DNA of 64,000 nt, taken from assembly GCF_002878395.1 (NCBI RefSeq), contig NC_061120.1, forward strand, positions 100,240,810 through 100,304,809, in the 5' to 3' direction. Position 1 is the stretch's first letter. The number at the start of each line of letters is the position of its first letter. The notes beneath the pieces were generated by a model. It saw nothing but the letters and a program-made list of their open reading frames with translations, did no database searches and had not been told where the DNA came from. The position numbers and the translations under genes are program-made. Source of the DNA: Capsicum annuum (taxonomy: Eukaryota > Streptophyta > Magnoliopsida > Solanales > Solanaceae). Shown piece by piece: positions 23,097 to 35,180 of the stretch.

Positions 23097-25666
23097 TGTA
23101 AGATTTAGTCCTTTAAGCTTGTCAAGGGTTCCCAGACTTAGAAAATTTTATCCTCTGAAAGTTGGCAATCTTATTTTGCGATCTTAATGTCCTTTAATGG
23201 TCTATATTTTTTTTAATTCATGATCAAAAAGGTCAATAGGTATTCCCGAACAAGTTTCAAATTTTTCAAACCTCATTTAGACCATGTTTGGAAGTCCAAA
23301 ATAGTGGACCAACGCAATTTTGGAATGCCGAGTCACCTATAGTGTTGGTTAATATTATTACCAGACTACTAGTCAAAATTCCTGAGACAGTGTGCGATCA
23401 TGGCACGATGCGTAGAGTATCGCATCGATGGAATCGATATGCCGCATGACCAAACGTGTTAGTGCCCAATTTTAGTTATTAAATGACCGCATACTAAAGG
23501 GTAATGAGGTCATCTTCCCCCGGCCTTCAGCCCTCATAACACGAAATTTAGCTTTTTTTTTGCTAAATACATTCATTATTTCACAAGTTCTCAAGAACAA
23601 AAAACCCTAGGTGATTAATTTCAATTTAGGAACCCAAGCTTTCTTCCATTAATCTCCAAGAAATTGTCAACTAAGGTATGTAAAGTGTTCATCCAAGGGT
23701 CCCTTCCACCCTTGGAGCTCAAGAAACCCTTTTCAAACTATCAATTTTGAATTCCATGTTGTGGGTTTTATTGTACACATGTTTTACATTGTGATATGAT
23801 CCCCAAGGTTGAATCTTTATTAAATTCTCATGATTTCATGTTAGTATATGGATTAACATCATTAAAATTGAAGTGCTTGATATAGCCATGATGAATTAGT
23901 TGTTTATTCATGCCCTAGAAAAGGTTATGCCTTCATGTGTTTGTTAAAATGCCTAAGTGAATAAGAATTGTACATTATGACCTATTTGTGAGCTATATGA
24001 TGAACTTATGATGTGCCCACATGTTCAAAATGACTCCCATGCTAAAGTTATGTCTTGTAATGATTTAGTGGAATAATCATAAGTAAGGATTTGTGAAATT
24101 ATGTTACGTTAGCATGTATTCCCATTCATGTGTAAGCTTATGACTTTCTGATGCTTTATGAAATCCCTCAATGATAGTATTATGAATTGTTGACTATGGT
24201 CATGTGTTCAAGCAGTGACATGTCTCATTTATTTTCATGCTATCGAGTCTAGGGGGTATTTAATACTCAACCATTTAGCTGTGTGCCTAGAGCCAATGTC
24301 AGTTTTCAAGATAACCTCAGTCAAGCCATGATCAGTAGAATTCAGTCAGTCTTAGAACTCAGGAAAAACTCAGTAGTATTCAGTTCAGTCCTCAGTAACT
24401 CAATAAGTTAACAGAATTCAGTAATATTCCATCAGTCAACGGAATTCAATGAACCCAGTCCAGTTTAATCCAGTATATTTAGTTCAGTATCTATTCAGTT
24501 GGGAGTAGTATTCCACACCGAGTGAACCCAAGGATGGGAACTCACCTACCAGCAGAGGGTCTAATTCTTAGAAGCAGTCCTTGCATTCCAGAACTACGTA
24601 GCCAATGTAGGTTGACACATCAAAACCTGTCAGATAAGGGTTGATGAGGTGGCTTAACCTATCAGATGAGGGTCCTACCATTCTCATTAGAGTACCTGAT
24701 AGATGACGGTCACTCACAACTTGTCCTTACCAGTGGTGCGGTATGGACACCCTTCCAATTAGGGTTAAAGATTGGACCCCAACTTAGTTATAATATCTTA
24801 TTTGGGGCATGTCAGTTAGATGACTACCTTCCACAGTCTCAGTCTTAGTCTTCAGTAAATAACTCAGATAGTTTTATAGATTTTAGGACTGTCAGATACA
24901 GTCACTCAGCTCAGTATGGAACTTAACTAGTTCCATTAGAATAAGGACTATCAGATACAGTCACCTAGTTATCAAGTATATCAGTTATCAATAATCCATG
25001 TTATCAGTAAACTCAGTATTCAGAATCCTTATGATTTCAGTTATAGTTATGTATTCTTTCATGTATCCTTAGGTAGTCATGTTCATATTATCCAGTCAGT
25101 TTAGTTCATGCATATGAACCCTTGTATTCAGCATTACCTCACTTTGCGTATCATTACATTCACATGTACTATCGCATACTTTTCTTTTGCGCTATGGTGT
25201 TTTATACCATAGGTTAGGAAGCTCAGGTTCCCGATTGCACTTAACAGCTCAGATATCAGCAGTTAGAGTCAGTGGTGAGTCCTTATATTTTGAGGACATA
25301 ATTATTTCATTTTTTCAGTATTTTAGTACTTCATTACTTTCATTAGATGGAGTTAGTTGGGGATATGTCCTATCAACTCCTTATTCAGATAATTTTGAGG
25401 CTTTCAGAATGTAGCATGTTCAGACAGTTATTTTAGTCTTAGTATTATAATACCTTGTTCAAACATTATTTTATTTAGTATTGTTTAGTAATTGAACCTT
25501 ATGGGAATTTTTTTGCCAAATTTCTGCATTTATTTCAGTTATACTGTTATTATAATATTACTATTATCCAGTGCTTGGTTACAGATTTCAGTCATGTGTT
25601 ACCTAGAGGTCCTTTAGGATTGTTAGCATCGTGTAGCATCCAGGGTACCAGACTTGGGGCGTTACA
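23097..25666 (+). repeat. Element B 5' LTR
   Basis: It starts TGTAAGATTTAGTCC; the 3' LTR has an extra 23 bases after TGTAAG (ACCCCACAAAATTTCTAAGC and on), so the 5' copy carries a small deletion. It ends GGGGCGTTACA. The U3 block lies at about 23300-23470 (ATCGATGGAATCGAT and CACGATGCG motifs). The hairpin pair is at 24887-24903 and 24946-24962. The second half resembles the LTR of element A. Confidence 0.9.
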
Positions 25667-25669
25667 ATC

Positions 25670-25683
25670 TTGGTATCAAATCC
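25670..25683 (+). promoter_or_regulatory. Primer binding site of element B (initiator-Met tRNA)
   Basis: TTGGTATCAAATCC lies 3 bases after the LTR. It keeps the TGGTATCA of the plant initiator-Met primer site, with G-to-A and G-to-T changes after it. Confidence 0.85.
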
Positions 25684-25890
25684 TAAGGTTCAATAGAGTC
25701 CTAGGAAGTATGAAAGCCTCATCTAGTATAGTCTTGTTCATGGGTGTGTAGCGCGCCACATTTATGTGCAGGAGGCTATAAGATGTTTTAGGAACAATTT
25801 CCCTTATTTCAGTATTCATGTCATGCGGGTGAGCATGAGCTCCAGTTAAACTCTCAGTCTAATCCTTCTTTCTCTTCCAACTACAGTAAA

Positions 25891-27000
25891 ATGCCTCCAA
25901 AGAAGACTCAGGGAAGAGAAATAGGAGGTCAGCCAACCCCCTAGCCCAATCAACCTAATCCATTAAGTGAACATGTCTCCCATGCAGAATTCAGAGCTGC
26001 ATTCACTACTCTTGCTAGATCAGTTGCTGCTCAAAATAAATAGCCAGTTGGTGTTCTGGCCAATCCAGTGGCCAATTCTACTGCAGCTAGAATTTGGGAC
26101 TTCACCCGAATAAATCCTCTTTCTTTTACCGAGTCTAAGTCAGATGAGGACCCTTAAGAGTATCTTGATCAGGTGTAGAAGATTACTGATATTATGTTAG
26201 TGTCTGCTATCTAGAGTGCTGAGCTAGCTGTATATTAATTGTAGGATACGGATCACACTTAGTTAAAATAATGGAAAGTAGAGAGGGCTATAGATGTAGG
26301 GCCTATTAATTGGGAGGAGTTTGCCACTAATTTTCTAGATAGATTCTTTCCTCTAGAGCTGAGAAAAGCTAAGGTGTTAGAATTTATTAACCTCAGGCAG
26401 GGCAACATGATAGTGAAAGAGTATTCTCTAAAGTTTACTCAACTAGCTATATATGTTTCTCATGTGGTGGTAGATAGCAGATCCCGAATGAGTAAGTTTG
26501 TGTCTGGAGTGAATGATAGCATGGTCAAAGAGTGCAGGACCGCCATGTTGATTAGTACGATGGACTTAGCCAGGCTAATGATCCATGCTCAGCAGATAGA
26601 GGAACAAAATAATAAGGAGAGAGAAAAGTAGAATAAGAAAGTTAAAATAAGTAGCTTCAATTTCAGTCAGCCTAAGTCAGAGGGTGGGAATCTTCTCAGT
26701 TCCACCTAAAGTCCTCAGTTCCAGCTCCTTTCTCAGCCAGTGCACTAGTTCCTAAGTTTAGGAATAGTAACAAAGATAGGGTGCCGGCTCAAAGTTTGAG
26801 AGCAATGTTAGTAGTGCCCGAACTCATCCTTTTTATCAGGCTTATGTCAAGCACCATCAGGGTATTTTATAGAGATGGCAGTGATTTTTGTTTCAAAAAT
26901 GGCAAGATAGGCCACAGAGTTGGAGATTGTCCCCAGTCAGGTTTTTAGTGTCAGCCTTACCTTTCTCAGCTCAGTCCGGTAGCCCGAATCAGCAGGGTGC
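25891..27000 (+). pseudogene. gag: Element B gag, in-frame stops
   Basis: ATG at 25891 begins MPPKKTQGREIGGQPTP, followed by a stop that replaces Gln. The open part 26374-26631 lies in the same frame and reads FINLRQGNMIVKEYSLKFT and onward, the central capsid domain shared with element A. A degraded zinc knuckle, CFKNGKIGHRVGDCP (second Cys changed to Asn), lies near 26887-26931. About ten stops interrupt the frame; nearly all fit CAG-to-TAG or CAA-to-TAA changes, and one fits TGG to TAG. Frameshifts occur after about 26690. It would have made the virus-like particle protein. Confidence 0.88.
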
Positions 27001-27059
27001 CACCTTCAGCGCCACCAGTAGGCAACACCCAAATAGATTTTATGCTCTTCAATCCCAAT

Positions 27060-27560
27060 AGGACCAGAAGTATTCTCCTAATATGGTCACTGGTACATTA
27101 TATATCTTTCATATATATTTTTATGATTTGCTAGATCTAGGAGCTTCTTTGTCTTTTATTTCTCCTTATATAGCAGTTGATTTCGTAGTCAGTCCTAAAA
27201 TTCTAGCAAAGCCCTTCTCAGTCTCTATCCCAATAGGTAAAACTATCATAGTCCAATGGGTATACAATAAATATCCAGTTATTGTATTCCATAAAGTCAC
27301 TTCAGCAGACTTAGTCGAATTAGAGATGACTGATTTTGATGTTATTCTTGGCATGTATTGGCTTCATTCCTAATATGCCAAAGTCGACTGCAGAAACAAA
27401 ATTGTCCAATTTTAGTTTCTAAATAAACCCATCCTAGAGTGGAGGGGTAATACTCCAGCCTTCAGGGGCCATCTTATTTCCTACCTAAGGGCAAGGAAAA
27501 TAATATCTAAGGGATATGTCTATCATCTTGTTTGAATTAAGGACTCTAGTTTTGAAACTC
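27060..27560 (+). pseudogene. pol: Element B aspartic protease
   Basis: An open stretch at 27083-27373 (96 codons) contains the active-site segment LLDLGASLSFISPY near 27132-27173, keeping the catalytic Asp and the Gly-Ala-Ser turn. It ends with DFDVILGMYWLHS. The reading then passes through stops into the RT linker (ISKGYVYHLV near 27507). As a retropepsin it would cleave Gag-Pol. Its core looks less damaged than the other domains but has no intact upstream frame. Confidence 0.85.
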
Positions 27561-28510
27561 CCAGTAGTGAATGATTATTTAGATATGTTCCCACGAAATT
27601 CCTCCCAAAAGGGTTATAGACTTCAGCATCGACCTTCTGCTAGATACTCAGCCCATATCTATTCTGCCATACAGAATGGTTCCAGTAGAGCTCAAAGAAC
27701 TAAAAGGACAGTTGAAGGATCTCCTAAACAAGGGGTTCATCAGGCCTAGTGTGTCCTTGTGGGGTGTACCAGTTCTATTCGTGCAAAAGAAAGATATTTC
27801 TCTCAGAATGTGTATAGACTACCATCATCTCAATAAGGTCATAGTCAAGAACAAGTATGCACTTCCTAGAATCGATGACTTGTTTGATCAACTCCAGGGT
27901 GCCAGTTACTACTGTAAGATAGACCTCAAATCAGGCTATTATCAACTTAGAGTTAGAGAATGTGACATTCCAAAAATAACCTTCGACACTCGGTATGGTC
28001 ACTTCAAATTCTTAGTCATGTCATTTGGTCTTACCAATGCCCTAGCAGCTTTCATGGACTTAATGAACCGTCTGTTCAAGTAGTACTTGGACATGTTCAT
28101 CATAGTCTTTACAAATGACATTCTTGTCTATTCCCGCAGTGATCATGATCATGCAGACCATCTTAGAACAGTATTATAAACTCTCAGAAATCATTAGTTA
28201 TTTGCCAAATTCAGTAAGTTCTAATTTTGGCTAAGGTTAGTAGCATTCCTTAGTCTTATTATTTTCTATGATGGCATTAGAGTTGATCCTCAAACAACCA
28301 AGTTAGTAAGAAACTGGCCTAGACCCATCACTCTATCAGATATCAGGAGTTTCTTAGGTTAGGCTAGCTATTACAGATGGTTTATTGAGGCATTTTTATA
28401 AATTGTCTCCCCTATGTCCAGATTAACTCAGAAGAAAGTCTAATTTTAGTGGTCAAATTCATATGAGAAGAGTTTTCAGGAGTTGAAGACTCGACTTACC
28501 GCAGCTCTAG
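27560..28510 (+). pseudogene. pol: Element B reverse transcriptase, catalytic box mutated
   Basis: The open stretch 27676-28083 covers the fingers and part of the palm: [53 protein letters not shown] and [19 protein letters not shown] stop at 28081-28083 is followed by FTNDIL at 28108-28125, where the first catalytic Asp of the FIDD box is Asn (GAC or GAT to AAT). Downstream thumb and connection segments (RVDPQTTKLVRNWPRP near 28272) contain many stops. It synthesised cDNA when alive; the box change alone would abolish activity. Confidence 0.9.
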
Positions 28511-28790
28511 TTTGACTCTTTTAGAGGGTACAGATGGGTATATCATGTACTGCAATGCATCTAGGGTGGTTTTGGGTTGTGTCCTCATGCAGCATGGTAA
28601 GGTCATAGCCTACACCTCCAGACAACTTATGCCCCATGAGAAGAATTATCCAACTCATGAACTTGAGTTAGCAACTGTAGTCTTTGCCTTAAAGATTTGG
28701 AGGCCCTACTTGTATGGGGTACATGTAGATATGTTCACATATCACAAAATCCTCCAGTACATATTCTCATAAAAATATCTTAATATCCAT
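28510..28790 (+). pseudogene. pol: Element B RNase H domain, two catalytic Asp lost
   Basis: The open stretch 28512-28772 matches Ty3-type RNase H. The first catalytic Asp of the YCDAS motif is Asn (YCNAS near 28548). The Glu of [12 protein letters not shown] near 28657 is kept. The Asp of the YTDHK motif is Tyr (FTYHK near 28735). It would remove RNA from RNA/DNA hybrids but cannot in this form. Confidence 0.88.
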
Positions 28791-29120
28791 CAGAGAAGGT
28801 AGTTAGAGCTCTTGAAAGATTATGACATGAGTGTTTTTTATTATTTGGGCAAGGCCAATGTAGTGGTTAATGCTCTCAATAAATTGTCTATGGGTTGTGT
28901 TGCTCATGTTAAGGACATTAAGAAGATGTTAGTCCAGGAAGTTCATCAATTAGCCAGATTAGGTGTCCGCTTTGACAAATTAAATAAAGGTAGTGTGTGG
29001 GTTCAGAACAGTTCAGAATCATCTTTAGTTTCCAAAGTTAAGAAAAAGAAGGATAGAGATCCTAGTCCAGTCAAGATGAAAGAGTCAGTCAAAGATCAAA
29101 AGCTAGTGGTTTTCTCCTAA
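28790..29120 (+). pseudogene. pol: Element B linker between RNase H and integrase
   Basis: The open stretch 28812-29120 begins LLKDYDMSVFYYLGKAN, the conserved phrase after RNase H (its Asp-Ala-Leu-Ser equivalent reads NALNKLS). It continues into a variable, charged linker rich in Lys (KVKKKKDRDPSPVK). This linker joins the RT-RNase H part to integrase in Tekay elements. Confidence 0.75.
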
Positions 29121-29149
29121 GGTGGAGATGGTGTTTTGTATTATCATAG

Positions 29150-30110
29150 TCGTTTGTGTCTGCCAAGTTTTGATGACTTAAGGAAGCAAATTCTCATAGA
29201 AACGCATGGTATGAATTACTCTATTCATCCAGGGGCCATCAAGATATACCATGATTTATGAGAGATCTATTGGTGGAGTGGGATAAAGAAAGATATTGCT
29301 GAGTTTGTGGCTAAGTGCTCAATATGTCAGTAAGTTAAGATTGAGTATCAGAAACCTAGTGGGTCTATCCAAAAGTTCAGTATTCTTACTTGGAAGAGGG
29401 AAGAAGTGAACATGGACTTTATGATGGGTTTACCTTATAATTATCGTCAGCATGATTCAGTCTGGGTCATTGTAGACAGAATGACCAAATCAGCTCATTT
29501 CTTTCGAGTCCATACCTCTTATTCAGTCAAGGATTATGCCAAACTCTACATTAGAGAGTTAGTCGATTACATGGTGTTCCATTGTCTATTGTCTCAGATA
29601 GAGGTACCCAATTCACCTCTCATTTTGGAAAGCATTCCAAAAGTTTCTTGGTACTCGAGTTCACCTCAGTACAACCTTTCATCCTCAGACCGATGGTCAA
29701 GCAGAAAGGACCATCTATACTTTAGAAGATATGCTGTGAGTGTGTGCAATTGACTTTAAGAATAATTGGAAGACCACTTGCCTTTGATTGAGTTTGCATA
29801 CAACAACAATTATATTTCCAGTATTCAAATGGATCCATTCATAGCTCTCTATGGTAGGAGATGCATATCTCCAAACGATTGGTTCGAAGTTGGTAAGGCT
29901 GTAGTGGTAGGACCTATCTTAGTCTTCAATACCTTAGAAAAAGTTCAATTGAACTGAGAGAGGCTTAGGATAACTCAGAACTGATAGAAATCATACGCAA
30001 ATATGTGCAGAAAGGATCTCGAGTTTGAGACTTGTGATTATGTGTAACTGAAAATCTCTCCTATGAAGGGAGTGAAAAGGTTTGGTAAGAAGGGAAAGCT
30101 CAGTCCCTGA
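29150..30110 (+). pseudogene. pol: Element B integrase with a 1-base frameshift
   Basis: The His-His-Cys-Cys finger is visible: H near 29202, H near 29226, and KCSICQ near 29312. The core starts NMDFMMGLP near 29409 with its Asp intact, then WVIVDRMTKSAHF. One base is missing near 29566 (after IREL), so the DRGTQF and DGQAERT equivalents (29595-29720) lie in another frame from the open stretch 29406-29753. The stretch 29766-29957 recovers the C-terminal part (PLIEFAYNN, ALYGRRC, GPILVFN). It is not translatable as one protein. Confidence 0.88.
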
Positions 30111-30139
30111 TATGTCTTTTCCTTAAAAATTCTTAGTCG

Positions 30140-30370
30140 CTTCAGCAAAGTATCTTATGAGCTCGATTTGCCTCCAAATTTAGCTTTAGTCCATCCATTG
30201 TTTTATGTCTCCTTGCTTACGAAGCGCATAGGTGACCCAGAAGTTGTAGTTCCTATTGAGGGCGTAGATATTTAGAACAGTCTTTCTTACAAAGAAATTC
30301 TAGTCAAAATCCTTGACTATCAGACCCACAGACTAAGAAACAAAGAAGTCCCTCTAGTCAAAGATTTTTA
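30140..30370 (+). pseudogene. pol: Element B truncated chromodomain
   Basis: The frame reads HPLFYVSLLTKRIGDPEVVV, then SYKEILVKILDYQTHRLRNK and VPLVK, and then leaves the family pattern at DF followed by a stop. The second half of the chromodomain found in element A (the LWRNQ...EGATWE part) is absent, consistent with a deletion of about 90 bp at about 30365. A targeting defect would be expected. Confidence 0.75.
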
Positions 30371-30756
30371 GACTCAACCCAAGGTAATGGATTTTCTCAA
30401 GATTTTTCCATTTCATGTTAATATTTTAGTTACAAACTTGATATTCAGTTTCATGCTTAGTTTTCCATTTCAAACTTCGTATCCTTTACCATTTTATGTT
30501 CAGTTACATGTTCATGAGTCAGTTCAGTCATGTATTCATTCTTCAGATATGCATGATCAGCTTATCAGTACTTCCAGTCATGCATTCATGTATCAACTCA
30601 TTCATGAAATCATGCATCAGCTATCCATACTCAGTATGAATCTCAGTAAATAAGAAATTTCAGTCAAGTAATCATGTATAAGTCGTTCATGTTCAGTATG
30701 TACATCATCTTATCATTTCTCCCATCTTAGTTAGTCTTATTTGAGGATGAATATTC

Positions 30757-30771
30757 CTAAGAAGGAGATAT
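30757..30771 (+). promoter_or_regulatory. Polypurine tract of element B
   Basis: TAAGAAGGAGATATT precedes the 3' LTR and follows the GAGGATGAATATTC phrase shared with element A. Confidence 0.8.
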
Positions 30772-33319
30772 TGTAAGACCCCACAAAATTTCTAAGCTTG
30801 ATTTAGTCCTTTAAGCTTGTCAAGGGGTCCCAGACTTAGAAAATTTTAGCTAAGTTTCCAGACTTAGTTTATTTTTATCCTTCAAAAGTTGGAAATCTTA
30901 TTTCGTGACCTTAATGTCCTTTGATGGTCTATATATTTGTTAATTCATGACCAGAAAGGTTAATAAGTGTTCCCGAATAAGTTTTGGATTTTTCAAACCT
31001 CATTTAGACCATGTTTGGAAGTCCAAAATAGTGGACCAACGCAATCTTGGTGTGCTGCATCACCAATCGCGTTGGTTAATATTGTTACCAGACTGCCAGC
31101 CAAAAAACCTGAGACACGGAGTGATCATAGCACAACGCGTTGAGTATGACATCGATGGCATCGAAGCCCCGCGTCGCCAAACGCGTTAGTGCCAAATTTC
31201 AGTCATTAAATGAACGCATCCTTAAGGGTAATTAGGTCATTTCCCCTAACCTTCAGCCCTCATAACACGAAATTAAGCCCTATTTTGGCTAAATACATTC
31301 ATTATTTCACAAGTTCTCAAGAAAAAAAAAACCTAAGTAATTAATTTTAATTTAATAACTCAAGCTTTCTTCCATCAATCTTCAAGAAATTATCGACTAA
31401 AGTATGTAAAGTATTCATCCAAGGGTCCTTCCACCCTTGGATCTCAAGAAACCCTTTTCAAATTATGAATTTTGAATTCCATGTTATGGGTTTGATTGTA
31501 CACATGTTTACGTTGTGATTAATTCCCAAGGTTGAATCTTTATTAAATTCTCATGATTCCATGTTAGTATGTGGATTGAAATCCTTAAACTTGAAGTTCT
31601 TGATATAGACATGATGTATTAGTTGTTGATTCATGCCCTAGAAAAGGTTATGCCTTCCATATGTTTGTAAAAATGCCTAAGTGAATAAGAATTATGCATT
31701 ACGACCTATTTGTGAGCTATATGATGAACTTATGATGTACCCACATGTTCAAAATAACTCCCATGCTAAATCTATGTCTTGTAATGATTTGGTGGAATGC
31801 TCATAAGTAAGGATTTGTAAAATTATATTACGTTAGCATGTATTCCCATTCATGTGAAAGCTTATACCTTGCGAATGCTTCATGAAATTCCTCAATGATA
31901 GTATTATGAATTGTTAACTATGGTCATGTGTTCAAGTAGTGTCATGTCTTATTTATTTTTATGCTATCGAGTCCTGGGGGTATTTAATATCCGACAATTT
32001 AGTTATGTTCCTAGAGACAATGTCAGTTTTCAAGATAACCTCAGTTAATCCACGATCAGCCCTCAGTAACTGGGTCAGTTAATAGAATTCATTAATATTT
32101 CATCAATCAACCAAATTCAGTGAACTCAGTCCAGTTCAATCCAGTATATTCAGTTTAGTGTCTATTTAGTTGTGAGTAGGATTTATCCTTGAGTGAACCC
32201 AAGGATGGGAACTCACCTGCCAGTAGAGAGTGTGATTCTTAGAAGTAGTTGTTGCATTCTAGAACTACATAGACAACGTATGTTGAGACATCAAAACCTA
32301 TCAGATAAAGGTTGATAATATGGCTTAACCTATCAGATAAGGGTCCCACTATTCTTGTTAGAGTACCTGACAGATGAGGGTCACTCACAACTTATCCTTA
32401 CCAGTGGCGCGGTACGGATACCCTTCTAATTGAGGTTACAGATTAGACCCTAACTCAGTTATAATATCTTATTTGAGGTATGTTGGTTAAATGTATACCT
32501 CCCAAAGTCTCAGTCTCATTCTTTAGTAAAGAACTTAGATAGTTCTACAGATTGTAGGACTGTCAGATACAGTCACTCAGCTCAGTACGAAACTCATCTA
32601 GTTCCATTAGAATCAGGACTATCAGATACAGTCACCCAGTTATCAAGTATATCAGTTATTAGTAATCCATTTTATTAGTAATTTTAGTATTCAGAATCGT
32701 TATGATTTTAGTTATAGTTTTGTATTCATGCATGTATCCTCATATAGTCATGTTCATGTTATCTAATCAGTTTAGTTCATATATATGAACCCTTGCATTT
32801 AGCATTAGATCACTTAGCATACCAGTATATTCACATGTACTGACACATATTTTTGTTTTACTCTATCGTATTTTATACCATAGGTTCGGACGCTCAGGTT
32901 CCCGATCACGCTTTGCAGCTCAGATATCAGCAGTCAGAGTCAGTGGTAAGTCCTCATAGTTCGAGGACATGATTATTTCATTATTTTAGTATTTCAGTAA
33001 CGGATTTTATTTGGGACATGTCCCATCAAATCCTTATTCAGATAGTTTAGAGCTTTTTAGACTATAGTATGTTCAAAAAGTTATTTCAATCTCGATATTA
33101 TCATACCTTATTCAGACGTTGTTTTATTCAGTATTGTTTAGTATTTGAATCTTATGGAAAGTTTTCCACTAGATTTCTGCATTTATTTTAATTATACTAT
33201 TATTACAATATTATTGTTATCCAGTGCTGAGTTATAGATTTCAGTCATAGGTTAGCTATTTGTCCTTTTGTATTGTTAGCACCGTGTGGCATCTGGGGTA
33301 CCAGAATTGGGGCGTTATA
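30772..33319 (+). repeat. Element B 3' LTR
   Basis: It starts TGTAAGACCCCACAAAATTT and ends GGGGCGTTATA (CA mutated to TA). The U3 block is at about 31035-31195, with AACGCGTT, ATCGATGGCATCGA and AATCGCGTTGGT. The hairpin pair is at 32558-32574 and 32617-32633. The short frame at 30947-31189 is chance. Confidence 0.9.
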
Positions 33320-34969
33320 AGTCCCCTAAGTAATTAGCTAAGGATATTGCTTGCAAGCTACAGTCGGTATGGCGATACTACTTCTTAGAGTCTTGGTTAA
33401 TAATATATGGAATTAATGGTTTGTCTATGTGCTAATGGTTTTAATTGGGCAATAATAGCGTGTTGTGATAGCTTATTGTAAAGGTGTGAGTCCAAATGAT
33501 GAACACTAGAATCTTATGTTCACCGACATGATAGTTGGTCATGGTGACCTTATACTTATAGGGTACACGAGAATCCCTTAAGTTATACTTTTATATATGT
33601 ATCATGGTGGGCCAAGGGTACATGAGAATCCCCAACCTTTATTATATCTCCGGTTCATGTGGCTATATACACTGAGGTAGTTCAGGGGATAACACTGGAC
33701 CCATATAGCCCGTCAATGGTTTTAGGACGGTCAAGATACATAGCCCAGGATAAGGTTTTAAATACATGCTAAACCCGGTTCCCTTCCTAGCATGGATTAT
33801 ATTTGTATATGTATGGTTATGCTTGCATATAGATATTTACTTGGTTTTAAATATTGGCATTATTTTATTCTTATCCTGAGTGCATGCTAGCATTCACCTG
33901 CTAACCTATATTCGAGCGTTGAATCCCCACGCAATGCATAAACCGACCATACTACTCTTTTTATCAGCAATTGGATTTAGAGACAACTTCTGGTAGATTG
34001 AAGTGGTGAGCTTTCATAATCCAGAAGTCTCCATTTTATGTTATGAATTTCTCTAAATACTATTGTCATGTCATAGACTTTGGTTTTGGCTATGGTCAGG
34101 GGCATGTGTTGGCCGGGTATTGTTTAACTTTTGGATAAAGGCTTTGTGGGACTACTTTGGGTTGGTTGAGCTGTGTCAGTATTAGTGTCAGTCGTGGAAT
34201 TGGTATGGATTTTGGGGCTGATACTATTTGACTATATTTGATTATGATAGTTTCATTTAGTTATGTTATATATATTCAAAATTTTATTAAATAAAATATG
34301 TAGGGTAGTTATGTTTGGGGAATGGGGGTGGTCTTCGGTCCTTTTTTGGCTTGAGAAACCCGACACAACTAGGCCCTAGTTCAGGTTGTGTTAATTAATG
34401 AACCCTTTCTACATATCTGCATCCTATATAGGTATATATAAATATTGTGCATGTGGTTTTGACTGGTTTTGGTAAATTGCATTTTTTTATCCCTTTCCCA
34501 TTAGTTCATGCTCGTGCTTTCCCCACTAACCATCTCTAGATGCTGTATTATTTTAAGATGTAGAGTTCAAGGGATTTTCTATTGCTCCTATGCAGCGGTA
34601 GGTTATTTGGTACTCCTATAGATCTACTGTGAAGTGGTGAGCCTCCATCTTTCAAAAGGCCTAGTCATTTCACTTATTTTTTATATTTCCTAAAATTGAT
34701 TTGGGATTTTTTATGGTCATAGTTAGTGGCATGTCTTGGCTTAGTTAGTATTTTTGGTTTTAGAGACTTTTATGCAGAGTAGTGGCATGATTAATTATCT
34801 TGTTTAGACTCTTAGATTTTATTTGATTCATTTATCTTATTTACTACTTCTGGTTGGCTTCTACTATATACATTTGTTAGGCTCTAGAGGTTAGGATAAG
34901 GGGATGGTCTTCGGCTTATGTTTAGCTTGATATACCCATCATGACTAGGCCCTAGTTTGGTTTATAACA
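33320..34969 (+). repeat. Element C 5' LTR, second part
   Basis: It resumes LTR C after element B (33320-33324 is the copied target) and ends GGTTTATAACA. Two features stand out. The phrase GGTACATGAGAATCCC recurs several times across the B insertion point. About 430 bp are present twice: 33960-34395 and 34540-34969 share the GAAGTGGTGAGC, TATGGTCA, GGGGCATGT-like and ACTAGGCCCTAGTT phrases. The end of the 3' LTR (54640-54809) matches the second copy. Confidence 0.8.
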
Positions 34970-34970
34970 A

Positions 34971-34986
34971 GCTTGTTATAAGAGCA
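34971..34986 (+). promoter_or_regulatory. Primer binding site of element C (degenerate)
   Basis: GCTTGTTATAAGAGCA follows the LTR end and aligns with the initiator-Met site TTGGTATCAGAGC with changes. The next bases, GGTTCAAGG, also match the sequence after this site in related elements. Confidence 0.65.
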
Positions 34987-35180
34987 TGGTTCAAGGTCAC
35001 TGGGTGTCCACAAAGCTGTGTTGAGTAGAGTCCCTTTTATTGGTTTGTAACATAACTCACTTATAAGAGGGAGGCTACAAGACATTGGGGAATGTTTCCT
35101 TTTTTTTGTGTTCCATTTCAGGCTATAGAGTCTATCATTATGAAACTTCTCTAACTCCTGGCTTACTCATATTTCAGATC

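Larger units (their letters stand above)
23097..33319 (+). mobile_element. Element B: Tekay/Del-like chromovirus, nearly full length but dead
   Basis: This 10223-bp insertion sits in the 5' LTR of element C. Flanks are AATCC (23092-23096) and AGTCC (33320-33324), a 5-bp duplication with one change. LTRs are 23097-25666 (2570 bp) and 30772-33319 (2548 bp). The internal order is primer site, gag, protease, RT, RNase H, integrase, partial chromodomain and polypurine tract. It is the most complete pol in the window. The RT box has FIDD changed to FTND, and RNase H has lost two catalytic Asp residues. The integrase has a 1-base frameshift and the chromodomain is cut short. Confidence 0.92.
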
